Notes: generated by a model from the sequence alone, not told the origin. A stretch of 48,545 bases of DNA from Vulcanisaeta distributa JCM 11216 (GCF_001315985.1 NZ_BBBI01000016.1:1-48545); one strand, 5' to 3'. Shown: positions 1-10,180, counted from the stretch's first letter. Program-made: numbers and translations.

Positions 1-102
1 AAGGATTTCATAGAGGCCGCCAATGAGGCGAAGAGGATTGTCGAGACTGTGACCAAGGAGGAGATCGAGCAGACAAAACAAAGAATAAAGCAATTAAGGT
101 GA
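1..102 (+). CDS. C-terminal end of an unidentified protein (5' truncated by window edge)
   Basis: An open frame runs from base 1 to a TGA at 100-102, giving 33 residues that are rich in Glu, Lys and Gln and look like a charged C-terminal helix. Its stop overlaps the ATG of the next gene in an ATGA arrangement, so the two are probably translationally coupled and share an operon. The neighbour is an HdrC-like Fe-S protein, so an Hdr-type or other redox subunit is possible, but the visible residues do not identify a family. Confidence 0.6.
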   Translation, partial: KDFIEAANEAKRIVETVTKEEIEQTKQRIKQLR

Positions 103-407
103 TGAGGATGGCCGTGGCTAACCCCCCCACACTTAAGGAGGAATTACTTAAGTTTGAACCCACGGCATCGTTGTGCTACCAATGTGGTACATGCACCACG
201 GTTTGCCCTATGACCGAGTTCGGGTTAAATACTAGGCTTGTTATGAAATTGGCGAACCTGGGTATCATAGATGATTGGTTGCGTAAGGTCGTGTGGCTCT
301 GCACCGGCTGCGGCCTATGCCAGGAGAGTTGCCCAAATGAAATTAGGATACCAAACGTAATTAGGTTCGTCAGGCTGAAAATACTTGAGGGCAGGAAAGG
401 TAAATAG
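102..407 (+). CDS. HdrC-like 4Fe-4S protein
   Basis: This protein of about 100 residues has two CxxCxxCxxxCP clusters (CYQCGTCTTVCP near residue 26 and CTGCGLCQESCP near residue 68), as in heterodisulfide reductase subunit C and related electron-transfer proteins. Such proteins pass electrons between flavin subunits and a partner such as HdrB. The start is taken at the ATG overlapping the upstream TGA; an ATG six bases later is an alternative. The upstream partner is cut by the window edge, so the complex it belongs to cannot be named. It lies before the pyruvate:ferredoxin oxidoreductase genes but is separated from them by about 240 bp with its own promoter, so it is probably not a Por subunit. 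Confidence 0.75.
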   Translation: MRMAVANPPTLKEELLKFEPTASLCYQCGTCTTVCPMTEFGLNTRLVMKLANLGIIDDWLRKVVWLCTGCGLCQESCPNEIRIPNVIRFVRLKILEGRKGK

Positions 408-612
408 TGTTTGGCTATATATTGAATAATTGTGTGGTTTATAATTAATTTCTTTTAAAAGTTGGCGTGCCAATTTATGTAGCCTGGGCCAGTATCGATT
501 AAGTTTTATTGACTTCATGGTATTAATGATCATGCGTGATAGCCCGTTGCACATGAGGTTTTCTACAGCGGACTAATTTTGTTGTTATAAATCCCTAAAA
601 ATCTATAAAATT

Positions 613-621
613 GTTTATAAC
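613..621 (+). promoter_or_regulatory. TATA-like box of the por operon
   Basis: TTTATAA lies 26-32 nt before the porG ATG, the spacing expected for a leaderless archaeal transcript. The rest of the 408-645 gap is AT-rich and shows no gene that I can support. Confidence 0.5.
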
Positions 622-645
622 CATGAGTAAAATGATAGTAATCAC

Positions 646-1206
646 ATGAATGGTGGGAATTACGAAATAGTATTCTTCGGTAGAGGAGGCCAGGGTGCAG
701 TAACCGCCGCGCAGGTAATGGCATTAGCAGCTGTTAGTAGGGGTCTGTATGCGTTGGCTTACCCTGAATTTGGGCCAGAAAGGAGGGGGGCACCCGTCAG
801 GTCCTACCTAGTCATATCTACGGAGCCCATTGAAGTTCGAGAGCCCATCGAGGAGCCGAACATATCCGTGGTCTTTGGCCCAGACTTACTAAGGGTTAAC
901 CCGGATATACCGGAGAGGACTAGGGATTACATAGTAATTAATTCAAGACGCTTCGAAACCATTGAACCCTACCTAAGGGGCTTTAGGGGCGGTGTTGTGC
1001 ATATAGATGCATATGACTTATCAACTAAGCACTTGGGCAAGGCCATTGTGAACACGGCAATGCTTGGTGCCCTGTTGAAGGTCTTTGATGCCTTAACCGT
1101 GGACGACATTACCAATGCAGTATTGAAGACATTCGGTGGTAGATTGGGTAAGGTGAACGCTGAGTTGGTTAGGGTTGCCTATAACGAGGCACGGGTGATC
1201 AAATGA
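646..1206 (+). CDS. porG: Pyruvate:ferredoxin oxidoreductase gamma subunit
   Basis: At 186 residues this is normal length for the gamma subunit of a four-subunit 2-oxoacid:ferredoxin oxidoreductase. The N-terminal GRGGQGAVTAAQ motif and FGPERRGAPV are diagnostic of the family. With the delta, alpha and beta subunits it forms the complex that oxidises pyruvate to acetyl-CoA and CO2 and reduces ferredoxin. The gene order gamma-delta-alpha-beta and the 4-nt overlap with porD support one operon. Pyruvate is the likeliest substrate from the four-subunit order, but specificity for another 2-oxoacid cannot be excluded by eye. Its G6 run at 785-790 fits the family sequence without any extra residue. 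Confidence 0.88.
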   Translation: MNGGNYEIVFFGRGGQGAVTAAQVMALAAVSRGLYALAYPEFGPERRGAPVRSYLVISTEPIEVREPIEEPNISVVFGPDLLRVNPDIPERTRDYIVINSRRFETIEPYLRGFRGGVVHIDAYDLSTKHLGKAIVNTAMLGALLKVFDALTVDDITNAVLKTFGGRLGKVNAELVRVAYNEARVIK

Positions 1207-1559
1207 GCACGGGCGCCTGGACCCCCCCAAAGACTACTAAGTTAATGGGCTGGAGAGAACTACCGGCAATTGGAGGATACATAATGGAGCCAATGAGCAC
1301 AACTAAAAACACCACTGGTTCTTGGAGGACTGAGAGGCCTGTTATTGATCAGGATGCGTGCATTAGGTGCAGGACCTGCTGGATGTATTGTCCAGAGCCG
1401 GCAATACTTGAGCTTGATAAGCCGTATGTCACGAAAGATGGTCGGAGGTATGACTTGACCTACGAGATTGATTATGACCACTGCAAGGGCTGCGGAATAT
1501 GCGCCCACGAATGCCCAACCAAGGCAATAAAGATGGTACCCGAGGGTGCTGAGGAATGA
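1203..1559 (+). CDS. porD: Pyruvate:ferredoxin oxidoreductase delta subunit (2x[4Fe-4S] ferredoxin)
   Basis: This 118-residue protein carries two ferredoxin-type clusters, CIRCRTCWMYCP and CKGCGICAHECP, in its C-terminal two thirds. It is the small electron-transfer subunit that relays electrons from the thiamine site to external ferredoxin. It overlaps porG by 4 nt at its start and porA by 4 nt at its end. The C7 run near 1222 gives a Pro-Pro near the N-terminus, where one Pro is probably native. Confidence 0.88.
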   Translation: MSTGAWTPPKTTKLMGWRELPAIGGYIMEPMSTTKNTTGSWRTERPVIDQDACIRCRTCWMYCPEPAILELDKPYVTKDGRRYDLTYEIDYDHCKGCGICAHECPTKAIKMVPEGAEE

Positions 1560-2799
1560 GCCTAATAACCATTGAACCAAGGATTAAGAGGGGGGGTATC
1601 ATTAGGGATAGGGTCGCCATCACGTCAAATTACGCCGCCGCATACGCCGCTAAGGATGTGGAGGTCGACGTCGTGGCTGCATACCCAATAACGCCTCAAA
1701 CCCCAGCCGTTGAGAAGGTGGCCGAGTTCATAGCAAATGGCGAGTTAAGCGCTGAGTACATACCGGTGGAGTCTGAGCACAGTGCCTTATCGGCATTAAT
1801 AGGTGCCTCGGCGGCCGGCGCTAGGACGTTCACGGCTACCTCAAGCCAAGGACTCTTCTACATGTTCGAACTACTCTACATAGCGTCTGGCTTAAGGCTT
1901 CCAATAGTCATGGCTTTGGCCACGAGGGCCGCCTCAGCACCCATATGCATACACGGCGATTACCAGGACTTGGCCGCGGTTAGGGATTCGGGGGGGTGGA
2001 TAGTCATGATTGCTTCTTCGGCTCAGGAGGTTTATGATTCGATAATCATGGCGTATAGGATCGCGGAAGATAGCAGGGTTCTCCTGCCAGTCATGGTGTC
2101 CTACGACGGATTCCTAATGAGCCACACCACAGAACCAGTGGAGTTGTATGACCTGGATGCCATAAGGAGATTCGCACCAAAGAAGATAGATAGGCCAATA
2201 CTGGATAGCAGGAGACCAATAACGATGGGCGTGATGGCAGTGCCTGATTGGTACTACGAAATTAAGTACCAAGTAATTGATGCAATGCATAACTCGATGG
2301 GTGTTATCAAGGAGGTTCACGATGAATTCAATAAGACCTTTGGTAGGAATTATAGGTTAATTGAGGAGTATAGAATCGATGATGCGGACTACGTGGTGAT
2401 AACCTACGGCGGCATCTGGGGTAATACTAAGAGGGCTGTCGATATTGCTAGGAAGAATGGCATTAAGGCTGGTGCCCTGAAACTCAGGTTATTTAGGCCG
2501 TTTCCAACCGATGACCTGGTGAGGATTGTCGAGGGGGTTAGGGCAATAGCCGTTATTGATAGGGCGGTTAGCCAGGAGCACCAATAGAGGGGCCAGTGGC
2601 TACTGAGGTGGCCACTGCATTGAAGTCCAGGGGTGTGGATACGCCTGTTATCTCAGTAGTCCATGGACTTGGGCAGAGGACCGTGTTTTCGAGGGATATT
2701 AACGAGTTAATAAGGATATTAAGCACGGGTGAATTAACAAACTTAGCAAGGAACACGATATACATGGGGGGGGTGAGGGAGTACGGCAACCAAGGTTAA
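1556..2799 (+). CDS. porA: Pyruvate:ferredoxin oxidoreductase alpha subunit, broken by one frameshift
   Basis: The frame from 1556 shows the alpha-subunit hallmark YPITPQTPAVEKV and stops early at 2585. The next frame continues the protein (GPVATEVATALKSRG and onwards) to 2799. Restoring one lost base near 2576, in AGCC before AGGAGCACC, recreates the conserved ending SPGAP of the family. The full protein would be about 410 residues, normal for PorA. The loss fits the GGGC to GGC loss pattern seen elsewhere in this window. I therefore treat it as a single gene and not two. G7 runs near 1591 and 1990 each add a probable extra Gly. Confidence 0.85.
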
Positions 2800-3766
2800 G
2801 CTTGCCAAGTCCTTCTTTGACATACCCAGGGAGGAGTACTTCGCTCCAGGGCATACCGCATGCCCAGCCTGTGGCGCCACCTTAGCCGCCAGGTTAATAC
2901 TCAAGGCGTCGGGGGGGCCCGACGTGATCATAGTGAACCCAACGGGTTGCCTTGAGGTCACAACAACCATATACCCATACACGTCATGGGGAGTACCGTA
3001 CATACACGTGGCCTTTGAGAACGCAGGTGCCGTTGCATCGGGTATAGAGGCCGCCATAAAGGCCCTTAATAAGAATGGCTTATTGAAGAGGAATACCAGG
3101 GTTATAGCCATTGCTGGTGATGGTGGTACTTATGATATTGGTTTGCAGGCCTTGAGTGGTATGCTTGAGCGTGGTCACGGCGTCCTATACGTACTCTACG
3201 ATAATGAGGCGTACATGAACACAGGAATACAAAGAAGCGGAGGAACGCCTAAATTCGCGAAGACAACCACAATGCCCGCTGGAACGGTCATTAGAGGTAA
3301 GATTCAGAAGAAGAAGGATATAATGAGTATTGTGATGGCTCATCATATACCATACGCAGCCACAGCGAATGTTGCTTACCCCCCCATTGATTTAGTTAAT
3401 AAAGTTAGGAAGGCGCTGTCGTATCTCGAGGAGGGGCCTGCCTTCATACACGTACTGGCACCATGCCCACCAGGCTGGGGGGGATTCCCTGACGAGAAAA
3501 TGATTGAGATTGCGAGACTAGCCACAGAAACAGGGTACTTCCCACTGTACGAGTGGGACCGTGATAGATTAATCATAAATCCACCAAGCGATATGTACAT
3601 GGATAAGAGATTACGTAAGCCATTGAGGGAGTTCGTTAAGGCTCAGTCCAGGTGGTCCCACGTGACTGATGAAGAGATTAAGGAACTTGAGAAGGATATC
3701 GAGGACTTCCTCAACTACCTATGGCGTTTATCAATAGGCTCTGGAGTACCCACGCCATATGCCTAA
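2777..3766 (+). CDS. porB: Pyruvate:ferredoxin oxidoreductase beta subunit (TPP-binding)
   Basis: This subunit binds thiamine diphosphate: GDGGTYDIG and the downstream NEAYMNTG form the TPP/Mg motif, and CPACGATLAAR plus NPTGCLEV contribute Fe-S ligands. The recognisable protein starts near 2798 (KLAKSFFDIPREEYFAPGH), well upstream of the first in-frame GTG at 2924. No ATG, GTG or TTG lies between the in-frame TGA at 2774 and that point, so the start is probably disturbed by an indel at the G8 run at 2766-2773 or close by. G7/C7 runs near 2909, 3380 and 3477 each appear to add one Gly or Pro. Confidence 0.8.
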   Translation, partial: GSTATKVKLAKSFFDIPREEYFAPGHTACPACGATLAARLILKASGGPDVIIVNPTGCLEVTTTIYPYTSWGVPYIHVAFENAGAVASGIEAAIKALNKNGLLKRNTRVIAIAGDGGTYDIGLQALSGMLERGHGVLYVLYDNEAYMNTGIQRSGGTPKFAKTTTMPAGTVIRGKIQKKKDIMSIVMAHHIPYAATANVAYPPIDLVNKVRKALSYLEEGPAFIHVLAPCPPGWGGFPDEKMIEIARLATETGYFPLYEWDRDRLIINPPSDMYMDKRLRKPLREFVKAQSRWSHVTDEEIKELEKDIEDFLNYLWRLSIGSGVPTPYA

Positions 3767-3772
3767 CCATAT

Positions 3773-4060
3773 CTACAGCGAGCTTGACCTTAGGTAAATG
3801 CGGGATCGCCCTTCCGCATTAAATCCTCTACGTGGTTCGGCATCCTTAGGTAATCTTATGTTCACCTTTATCCTAGCTAGGTTCTTAGCCATATCTTCCG
3901 CAAGCTGGAAGTCATGCAGCGCAGCCTTGCCATGTATATATCCTCCGGCTTCAGGTGAACCGGCGCCGTGGATCGACTCTACTAAGTAACCAGCACTTAT
4001 GCCTGCGTTCTCGAGAAATTTAAGCATCTTGAGCCAGCCCTCAGCTGTAAACCTGGGCAC
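3773..4060 (-). pseudogene. Remnant of a HpaB/4-hydroxybutyryl-CoA dehydratase-like C-terminal domain
   Basis: A 95-residue minus-strand frame reads like the last part of the 4-hydroxyphenylacetate 3-monooxygenase / 4-hydroxybutyryl-CoA dehydratase family: a helix followed by VESIHGAGSPEAGGYIHG, matching the family pattern of an S/T-I/L-H-G/A-x-GSPxAQ segment. About 80% of the usual 450-500 residues are missing and the sequence upstream (4061-4280) holds no continuation. There is a stop a few codons before the visible beginning. It is probably a decayed gene. The family assignment rests on one motif and overall pattern. Confidence 0.4.
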
Positions 4061-4287
4061 GCCCTACAGGTACTTCTCTTAATACTCAGCATTTAGTAAT
4101 TGATTGAGGAACCAATTAATGGTGAGCAGAGTCGTTATAAAAACACAGTAAGTAATTAATCGCCCTCTACTTTGCGAACCTAAGTAATACTGCCCATAGT
4201 CAAGTTGCGGCTGAGGTCGCGCCATAATATAAAACCTAGGTGTGAAATGATTGTGATTATTCATAACCTCTGTATTATGAGGTAAAC

Positions 4288-4300
4288 CATATAAATACTA
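4288..4300 (+). promoter_or_regulatory. TATA-like box of leuC
   Basis: The sequence CCATATAAATACTA sits about 25 nt before the leuC ATG at 4318, which fits a leaderless transcript. Nothing else recognisable is present between 4061 and 4317. Confidence 0.5.
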
Positions 4301-4317
4301 TATATTGAAGAAAAACA

Positions 4318-5586
4318 ATGGGCCTAACACTCACTGAGAAAATACTCAATAGAGCATCAGGCAAATCCGTAAGCCCTGGTGATGTAGTTGAGATTAACGT
4401 TGACCTGGCGGCATTTCATGACCTAACTGGTTATCACGTGGTTGAGGTAATGGAAAAAATGGGCACAATTAGGGTTTGGGATGTTAATAAATTCGTACTA
4501 GCCTTCGACCACCTATCTCCACCACCCACGGAGAGAGCTGCCGAGATACAGGTTGGACTTAGGAAGTTTGCAAAAATGGCAGGTGTTAAGTTCTTCCATG
4601 ATGTTGGCGATGGCATATTACATCAATTACTCCTCGATCATTATGCACTCCCTGGGCAGGTTGTCATGGCTGCCGACAGCCACACGACGACGGTCGGCGC
4701 CGTGGGTGCCTTCGCACAGGGGGGGCTTGGAGCCAGTGATGTGGCTGCGATAGTGATTACTGGTAAGACGTGGCTTATGGTCCCTGAACCATTTAGGATT
4801 AGGATACTCGGTAAACCGGGCCCCCCCGGGGTTTATGGCAAGGACGTTGCATTGCACCTACTCAGCGTATTTAGGGCCGAGGGACTTAATGGAAAGTCCG
4901 CTGAGTTTGTCGTTGAGGAACCAGGGGGGGCATTCCCAATGGATTATAGGGCCACCGTGTCCAACATGGGCATAGAACTCGGCCTCGACGCAGCCATGTT
5001 CGCACCAGACAGCGAGACTGTAAGGCACATTAAGGAGAAGAGAGGCATTGAGATTAAGCCAGTAACACCGGATCCAAATGCCAAGTATGTCGATAGTTAT
5101 GACGTGGAACTGAACAAACTCGAGCCCCCCCTCGTAGCCGCGCCACATAGTGTTGATAATGTTAAGTCAATTAGTGAGGTTGAGGGCTTAGACGTGGATT
5201 ACGTGTTCATAGGCTCATGCACAAATGGTAGGCTTAGCGATATTGAGGTTGCGGCTAAGATACTGAGGAATGGCAAGGTGAGGAGCAGGTGCGTGGCAAT
5301 ACCCGCCTCGCGCGAGATCTACATAAGGGCTATGGAGCTAGGTTACATAGATACACTTGTGAGAGCTGGCTGCGTGGTGACGTATGGCACCTGCGGCCCA
5401 TGCCTTGGCGGGCACTTCGGCCTAGTCGGCCCTGGGGGGGAGGTGGCCGTGTCCACGGGCAGTAGGAACTTTAGGGGGGGCAGGATGGGTTCGCCTGAGG
5501 GCAAAGTTTACCTGGCAAATGCGGCTGTAGCCGCTGCGGCTGCATTGAATGGTAAGTTCGTTGATCCTAGGAAGTACCTTACGTAA
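4318..5586 (+). CDS. leuC: 3-isopropylmalate/citramalate dehydratase large subunit
   Basis: At 422 residues this is the archaeal-type aconitase-family large subunit. The Fe-S ligands are visible as IGSCTNGR and the later CGPCLGGH, and [16 protein letters not shown] marks the active site. With LeuD it isomerises isopropylmalate, and probably citramalate in the isoleucine route since a citramalate synthase gene lies nearby. It carries six or more G7/C7 runs, all in frame. Several sit in near-invariant motifs and add a residue: NFRGGRMG where the family has NFRGRMG, PGPPGV for [13 protein letters not shown] for QGLGASD. A homoaconitase role is possible but less likely in this context. Confidence 0.9.
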   Translation: MGLTLTEKILNRASGKSVSPGDVVEINVDLAAFHDLTGYHVVEVMEKMGTIRVWDVNKFVLAFDHLSPPPTERAAEIQVGLRKFAKMAGVKFFHDVGDGILHQLLLDHYALPGQVVMAADSHTTTVGAVGAFAQGGLGASDVAAIVITGKTWLMVPEPFRIRILGKPGPPGVYGKDVALHLLSVFRAEGLNGKSAEFVVEEPGGAFPMDYRATVSNMGIELGLDAAMFAPDSETVRHIKEKRGIEIKPVTPDPNAKYVDSYDVELNKLEPPLVAAPHSVDNVKSISEVEGLDVDYVFIGSCTNGRLSDIEVAAKILRNGKVRSRCVAIPASREIYIRAMELGYIDTLVRAGCVVTYGTCGPCLGGHFGLVGPGGEVAVSTGSRNFRGGRMGSPEGKVYLANAAVAAAAALNGKFVDPRKYLT

Positions 5587-5649
5587 ATTAGGATTTATTA
5601 ACTATAAAATTTTAATAAGATAATGTGGGCAGCACTAGGGTTAGGGGGG

Positions 5650-5695
5650 GTAGGATTGGGCATATTTACATTATTAGGCGTAGAATTGGGCATAT
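5650..5695 (+). repeat. Imperfect direct repeat with 30-nt period
   Basis: GTAGGATTGGGCATAT at 5650-5665 recurs as GTAGAATTGGGCATAT at 5680-5695, differing at one base. It lies just before the decayed retropepsin-like gene and may be part of its lost N-terminus. Confidence 0.45.
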
Positions 5696-5709
5696 ATGGG
5701 TGATTAACC

Positions 5710-6135
5710 GTGGCGATAAGAGTGAGGGTAAGGCTGAGGGTGAAGGAGCGAGAGGTGATCACAACAGCGCTCGTTAATACAGGCTTTGAGACTGAGAGAC
5801 CTCAGGTACTGGTACCGCTTAATTTAGCTATGCGATATAACGGCATCACAGACAACATCGCGGGTCTCCTTATCGTCGGTTACCACGGTTATTTGCACTG
5901 AATTCGGTACAACGTACTCCCTGATAGGCCCACCGGCCGTGTCCAGTTCAATTAGGTACGCATTATCTGGTGGTGGCCATAATGATAAGGCCCTATTGAG
6001 GAGGAGGTGATAATTAACGATAAGTTATCGGAGGAGTTAGGTATTGTTATTCTAGCTGCGGGTAGTGGTAAGTGGAGGTTCGCGGATGATGATGCCGGTA
6101 AGGTTAGGTATTCAGAACCTCCTCAGTATTGGTGA
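5710..6135 (+). pseudogene. Decayed retropepsin-like (clan AA aspartic protease-like) protein, copy 1
   Basis: The opening frame (RVRLRVKEREVITTALVNTGFETERPQ then a LVPLNLA segment) has the strand-turn layout of small archaeal retropepsin-like proteins, with NTG where a protease would have DTG. It stops at 5901. Other frames continue the pattern: TEFGTTYSLIGPP, then EEEVIINDKLSEELGIV, ending with WRF and PQYW before a TGA at 6135. A second decayed copy at 32444-32909 shares the same order of motifs, which supports reading these pieces as one family. At least two frameshifts are needed. The function of the intact family is not known to me. Confidence 0.5.
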
Positions 6136-6267
6136 TTAATTAGGAATAATGGTAAAGTCGTAATCACAATCATCCTCATTCAACTCTTACACCCCCCCAT
6201 TTTCCTCATTATCCTCATACCCATTAATAATCCCAACTCCATTACAACTCGTTATCGGTGGTCCCAC

Positions 6268-6840
6268 TTAAGGTTTTATGGACCACTCAATTGATGTGAT
6301 GCGCTTTACGGATTTAAACCCCCCCCTTGATGTACTACGTGACTTTATGTACTCAAGCAAGCCACCACTAATTAGTATTTCAAGGGCCATGCCCGTTATT
6401 GGCCTAGCCCTCAGCAACTTCTGCCCATTATTAATAATAACCTCGCCTGTACTCACGTTAACCCTCACGAAATCACCCTCATTCACCTCCTTACTGGCCC
6501 CCCCCGGCACCACTAGTACAGGTAGGCCATTGTTAATTGCGTTTCTGTAAAATATCCTGGCGAAGGACTCAGCCAATACAGCCTTAACGCCAGCCGCCTT
6601 TAAAGCAATTGCCGCCTGCTCACGGCTTGAACCCATACCAAAGCCTCTACCAGCGACGAGAATAACCCCCTTGCTAGCCTTCTCGAAGAAGTTCGGTATT
6701 AATGGCTCCATCGCGTGCCTGGCTAGTACTGATGGGTCGGTATATACGAGGTACTTGGCAGGTATTATCACGTCAGTATCGATATTATCACCAACCTTAA
6801 TTACCGGGCCCTCAACAATAAATTCTCTGGACCCCCCCAC
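6268..6840 (-). CDS. leuD: 3-isopropylmalate/citramalate dehydratase small subunit
   Basis: The 190-residue protein matches the LeuD swivel domain: [15 protein letters not shown] near the start, [12 protein letters not shown] in the middle and [11 protein letters not shown] after it. It pairs with LeuC, which lies 700 bp away on the other strand in convergent orientation. The start is a GTG at 6838-6840. C-rich runs at 6319, 6498 and 6833 give extra Gly residues. The last 25 or so residues after GGLLEYIK extend past the usual LeuD end and may reflect a shifted stop. Confidence 0.88.
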   Translation of the reverse strand: MGGSREFIVEGPVIKVGDNIDTDVIIPAKYLVYTDPSVLARHAMEPLIPNFFEKASKGVILVAGRGFGMGSSREQAAIALKAAGVKAVLAESFARIFYRNAINNGLPVLVVPGGASKEVNEGDFVRVNVSTGEVIINNGQKLLRARPITGMALEILISGGLLEYIKSRSTSRGGFKSVKRITSIEWSIKP

Positions 6841-6947
6841 AATTTAACTGTGCTTTAACGGGCCTATTTAAGCTTTATATCCCATGAATATTTATAATTA
6901 GAGCATTGTTAGGTAGACCGAAAAATAGATAATAAAATACTAATAAT

Positions 6948-7058
6948 ATGACTAGGGGGGGATGGGGCCTCGCATTATTAATGGCCCTGGCAGTAATAAC
7001 CGCATCATCGCTGTTCCTCGGGGATAAATACATTAAAATAATAATAAATAACAAGTAA
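6948..7058 (+). CDS. Possible 36-residue single-span membrane protein
   Basis: An ATG-started frame encodes a short basic N-terminus, then a hydrophobic segment of about 18 residues (WGLALLMALAVITASSLFL), and a Lys-rich tail, ending in TAA. That layout suits a small membrane protein. There is no clear promoter or recognised family, and the leuD-cimA gap (6841-7328) otherwise shows only AT-rich DNA, so this could be chance. Confidence 0.3.
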   Translation: MTRGGWGLALLMALAVITASSLFLGDKYIKIIINNK

Positions 7059-7285
7059 GTGGCTTACGCCTTAACCAGGTTTATCTAATAACCTAGCCAT
7101 GTATGTGGTTCATCATGTAGTTAATGGAATAAATAATAATGGTATGCAATTAATGTTTATGCGAACTCACTGCGGTTTGGGCAAATAAACCCGCACTCTG
7201 CATTATGTACCTTTTATTTTCTTAATTAATTTCTATTTCTAATAATTAATCAATTAATGCGGTCTTAATATATTATTGTTATTGA

Positions 7286-7302
7286 GGTAATGCTTATATA
7301 TA
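7286..7302 (+). promoter_or_regulatory. cimA promoter with shared GGTAATGCTTATATA element
   Basis: GGTAATGCTTATATA at 7286-7300 places a TATA box about 30 nt before the cimA GTG. The upstream GGTAATGC half is also found before hom, thrC and hisG, suggesting a specific amino-acid control site and not just a core promoter. Confidence 0.55.
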
Positions 7303-7328
7303 CTTGATATAACCTGTGCTTAGTATGG

Positions 7329-8899
7329 GTGGTGAACAAATCCGCGAGGGTTGAGGTCCTGGATACAACGCTTAGGGATGGGGGGGCTCAAATGACGGGT
7401 ATATCGTTCACCCTAAACGATAAGGTTAGGATTGCTTTAATGCTTGATGACCTCGGCGTTGACTATATAGAGGGTGGTTGGCCAGGTAGTAATCCTAAGG
7501 ATGCCGAGTTCTTTAAGGTAATGAGGAATTACTCACTGAGTCATGCCAAATTGGCCGCCTTTGGTATGACGAGGAGGAAGGGCATTAACGCTAGGGATGA
7601 CCCTAATCTAGCGGCTATACTGGATTCTGGTGTTGATGTTGCAGTTTTGGTCGGTAAGTCCTGGATACTTCATGTTAGGGAGGTCCTTAGGGTTAGTCCT
7701 GAGGATAACCTGGACATGGTCTATGATAGTATTCGTTACCTTAAGGATCACGGCTTAACCGTGATCTTTGACGCAGAGCACTTTTACCAGGGGGGGTTTA
7801 AGGAGGATGCAGACTACGCACTTAGGGTTGTTAAGACCGCTGAGGAAGCCGGAGCCAGCGTGGTTGTTCTCGCAGACACGAACGGCGCATGATGCCCCCC
7901 CACGAGATCTATGAAATAACGGGTAAGGTTGTGAAGGATTTGAGAGTTACGGTAGGCGTTCACATGCATAATGACTCAGGTTGTGCTGTGGCCAACACAA
8001 TAATGGGAGTATTAGCTGGCGTTCGCCATGTTCAGGGAACCATTAATGGGCTCGGCGAGAGGACAGGTAATGCAGATTTAGTCCAAGTAATACCAAACCT
8101 AGTGCTTAAGCTAGGTTTTAAGGTGCTTAGAGACCTCAACGACCTTAGGAAGTTGAAGGCGATATCCAGGTTTGTTTATGAGGCAGCAGGTCTGAACCCA
8201 AACCCATATCAACCATACGTGGGTGACTACGCCTTCTCCCATAAAGCTGGTCTACATGTCGATGGCGTCTCTAAGGTAACGAAGGCCTACGAACATGTAG
8301 ACCCGGAGCTTGTCGGTAACACGAGGAGGTTCGTAGTCTCTGAACTCGCTGGTTCATCGAACATACTAATGTACCTAAGGGAATTGGGATTTGACGTGGG
8401 TAAGGATGACCCAAGGCTTAGACAGGCATTGGAGAAGATAAAGGAACTAGAGAATAGGGGCTACAGCTTTGACTTAGCGCCGGCGTCGGCCATACTCATT
8501 GCCCTCAGGGAAATGGGGGGGCTTTTCAGGGATGTGCTGAGGGTTGATTATTGGAAGGTGATTAGTGATGATGACATGCACGTGGCCATGGTTAAGGTAA
8601 ATGGCGAGTTAGGTGTTGCCGAGGGTGTTGGGCCTGTACATGCAATTGATAAGGCGTTGAGAAGCGTGGCTTCGAGGTTATTCCCTGAACTTAATAATGT
8701 GGTGCTCACGGACTATAGGGTCATACTCCCCGGCGAGGTTAAGAATACAGAGAGTGTGGTTAGGGTGCTTATGGAGTTTAGTGATGGTAAGGTTAAGTGG
8801 AGGACTGTGGGTGTTTCGACAAGCATAATCACAGCGAGCATTGAGGCGCTGGTTGATGGGCTTAATTACATTTTAATGATTAAGCATTATGTAAGGTAA
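7329..8899 (+). CDS. cimA: Citramalate synthase, split by one lost base
   Basis: Two abutting frames, 7329-7892 and 7889-8899, together make one protein of about 520 residues. The N-terminal HMGL-like barrel shows LDTTLRDGGAQ, IEGGWPGSNPKDAEFF and DTNG, then HMHNDSGCAVAN, and the C-terminal third is a LeuA-type regulatory domain. GGWPGSNPKD is typical of the CimA branch, not of isopropylmalate or homocitrate synthase. The break lies in ACGAACGGCGCATG, where one restored G gives the conserved DTNGG. The ATGA overlap thus mimics a gene boundary. It condenses pyruvate with acetyl-CoA for isoleucine synthesis. The G7 run at 7380 gives RDGGAQ where relatives have RDGAQ. Confidence 0.85.
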
Positions 8900-9097
8900 A
8901 TAATATATAATGAGTGAGGCTATTACTTAATATTCCCTGCTCTATATATTGTTGTTGCTATTTATACTATGGTAATTGGTATATACTATATCCGAGACAG
9001 TAAATTTTAAATATGTGTTATGTTCGTGCCTATATAGAGGTGACCCGATGGAAATGGAAACCCTGTATTAGAACAGGGGGGGATAAGGATTTCAAAG

Positions 9098-10180
9098 GTG
9101 GGTGGTTCCCTGTTAACGGGCGGTAATGTCCTCAGTGTAATAGGTAGGGTTGTTGGTAGGGACTACTCAGGTAATAAGTTAGTGCTTGTGGTTTCAGCAA
9201 TGAAGGGGGTTACGGACTTATTAATAAGGGCCTTTGATAATCATGACCCTAACGCACTAGATGAGGCATTATCTATTTACATGAACGAGGCACTAAACCT
9301 AGGCTTCAATAAGCTTGTTTCTTCCCTGGAACTGATCCGTGAGGATTTGCGTAGGTTCATAAGCCTGGGTGATCCCTGGATTAGGGATTATGTGATTGTC
9401 CATGGAGAATTACTATCAACATTGCTTGTTGAGAGAGTGCTCAATGACTCACTTGGTTTTAAAGCCAAGGCCGTATATGAACCAGGCATAGTCACCGACG
9501 GTAACTGGGGGGGCTTTGCATCGGTGGATCACGAGTCAAGCAGTAAGAATGTGGTTGGGAAGTTGGGTAATATGCTTAGTAAGTATGATGTTATCGTGGT
9601 CCCAGGCTTCCTTGGTATCACCAATGACGGTAGGTACACATCCCTTGGTAGGGGGGGTGGTAGTGATTATACGGCATCGCTACTCGCGAGTTACCTAGGT
9701 GCGTCACGGTTAACCTTCTACACGGATAGCGGTGGTATACTCAGCGGTGATCCAAGGATCATAAATGACCCAGTACTCCTTAGGGAGGTTGGTTATGATG
9801 AGGCTTATACAGCATCGTTACTTGGCGCCAAGAAATTCCACCCAAGGACCTTCGAACCATTACTAAAAAGTAGGGTCTTAACCATCATAACGGATCCCTG
9901 GCGCGAGGATGGTACGTACGTAGTAAATAACTGCACGTTATCACCCAAATTAATAGCCCTTAATGAAGTCGGTAAGGGCATATTCAAGGTCTCTGTGATC
10001 GGTTGTAGAATTTCCCAAATAGATCACTTAAGAAGTGAGGCCTATAAGATAATCACGTCATATGATACGGAGGGTGTTAAGGATGAACAACACGCGGTGT
10101 CGGCGTTATTAAATAATTGGGATGATGCAGTTTCATTGGCGAGGGAACTCCATAGGTGGGTGAGGGCATGGATCGCGTGA
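9098..10180 (+). CDS. lysC: Aspartate kinase
   Basis: The protein has the aspartokinase core: KVGGS at the nucleotide site, SAMKGVTD, and [13 protein letters not shown], followed by a reduced C-terminal region instead of two full ACT domains. It makes aspartyl phosphate for threonine and methionine. GTG 9098 is the first start codon in frame, but the invariant Lys of KVGGS is the codon just before it, so the true start lies upstream. The frame is open back to 9044, and one lost G in ATGG at 9048 would supply an ATG. The G7 run near 9651 adds a Gly to the invariant GRGGSDYT. Confidence 0.83.
   Translation: MGGSLLTGGNVLSVIGRVVGRDYSGNKLVLVVSAMKGVTDLLIRAFDNHDPNALDEALSIYMNEALNLGFNKLVSSLELIREDLRRFISLGDPWIRDYVIVHGELLSTLLVERVLNDSLGFKAKAVYEPGIVTDGNWGGFASVDHESSSKNVVGKLGNMLSKYDVIVVPGFLGITNDGRYTSLGRGGGSDYTASLLASYLGASRLTFYTDSGGILSGDPRIINDPVLLREVGYDEAYTASLLGAKKFHPRTFEPLLKSRVLTIITDPWREDGTYVVNNCTLSPKLIALNEVGKGIFKVSVIGCRISQIDHLRSEAYKIITSYDTEGVKDEQHAVSALLNNWDDAVSLARELHRWVRAWIA

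Noticed and set aside
7889..8899. A separate downstream gene starting at ATG 7889 with ATGA overlap
   Set aside because: The two frames together are exactly one citramalate synthase, split inside the conserved DTNGG motif, and one G restores it.
9048..9071. Leader peptide MEMETLY controlling aspartate kinase by attenuation
   Set aside because: It contains one Thr and no hairpin or terminator is visible. A shifted coding start is at least as likely.
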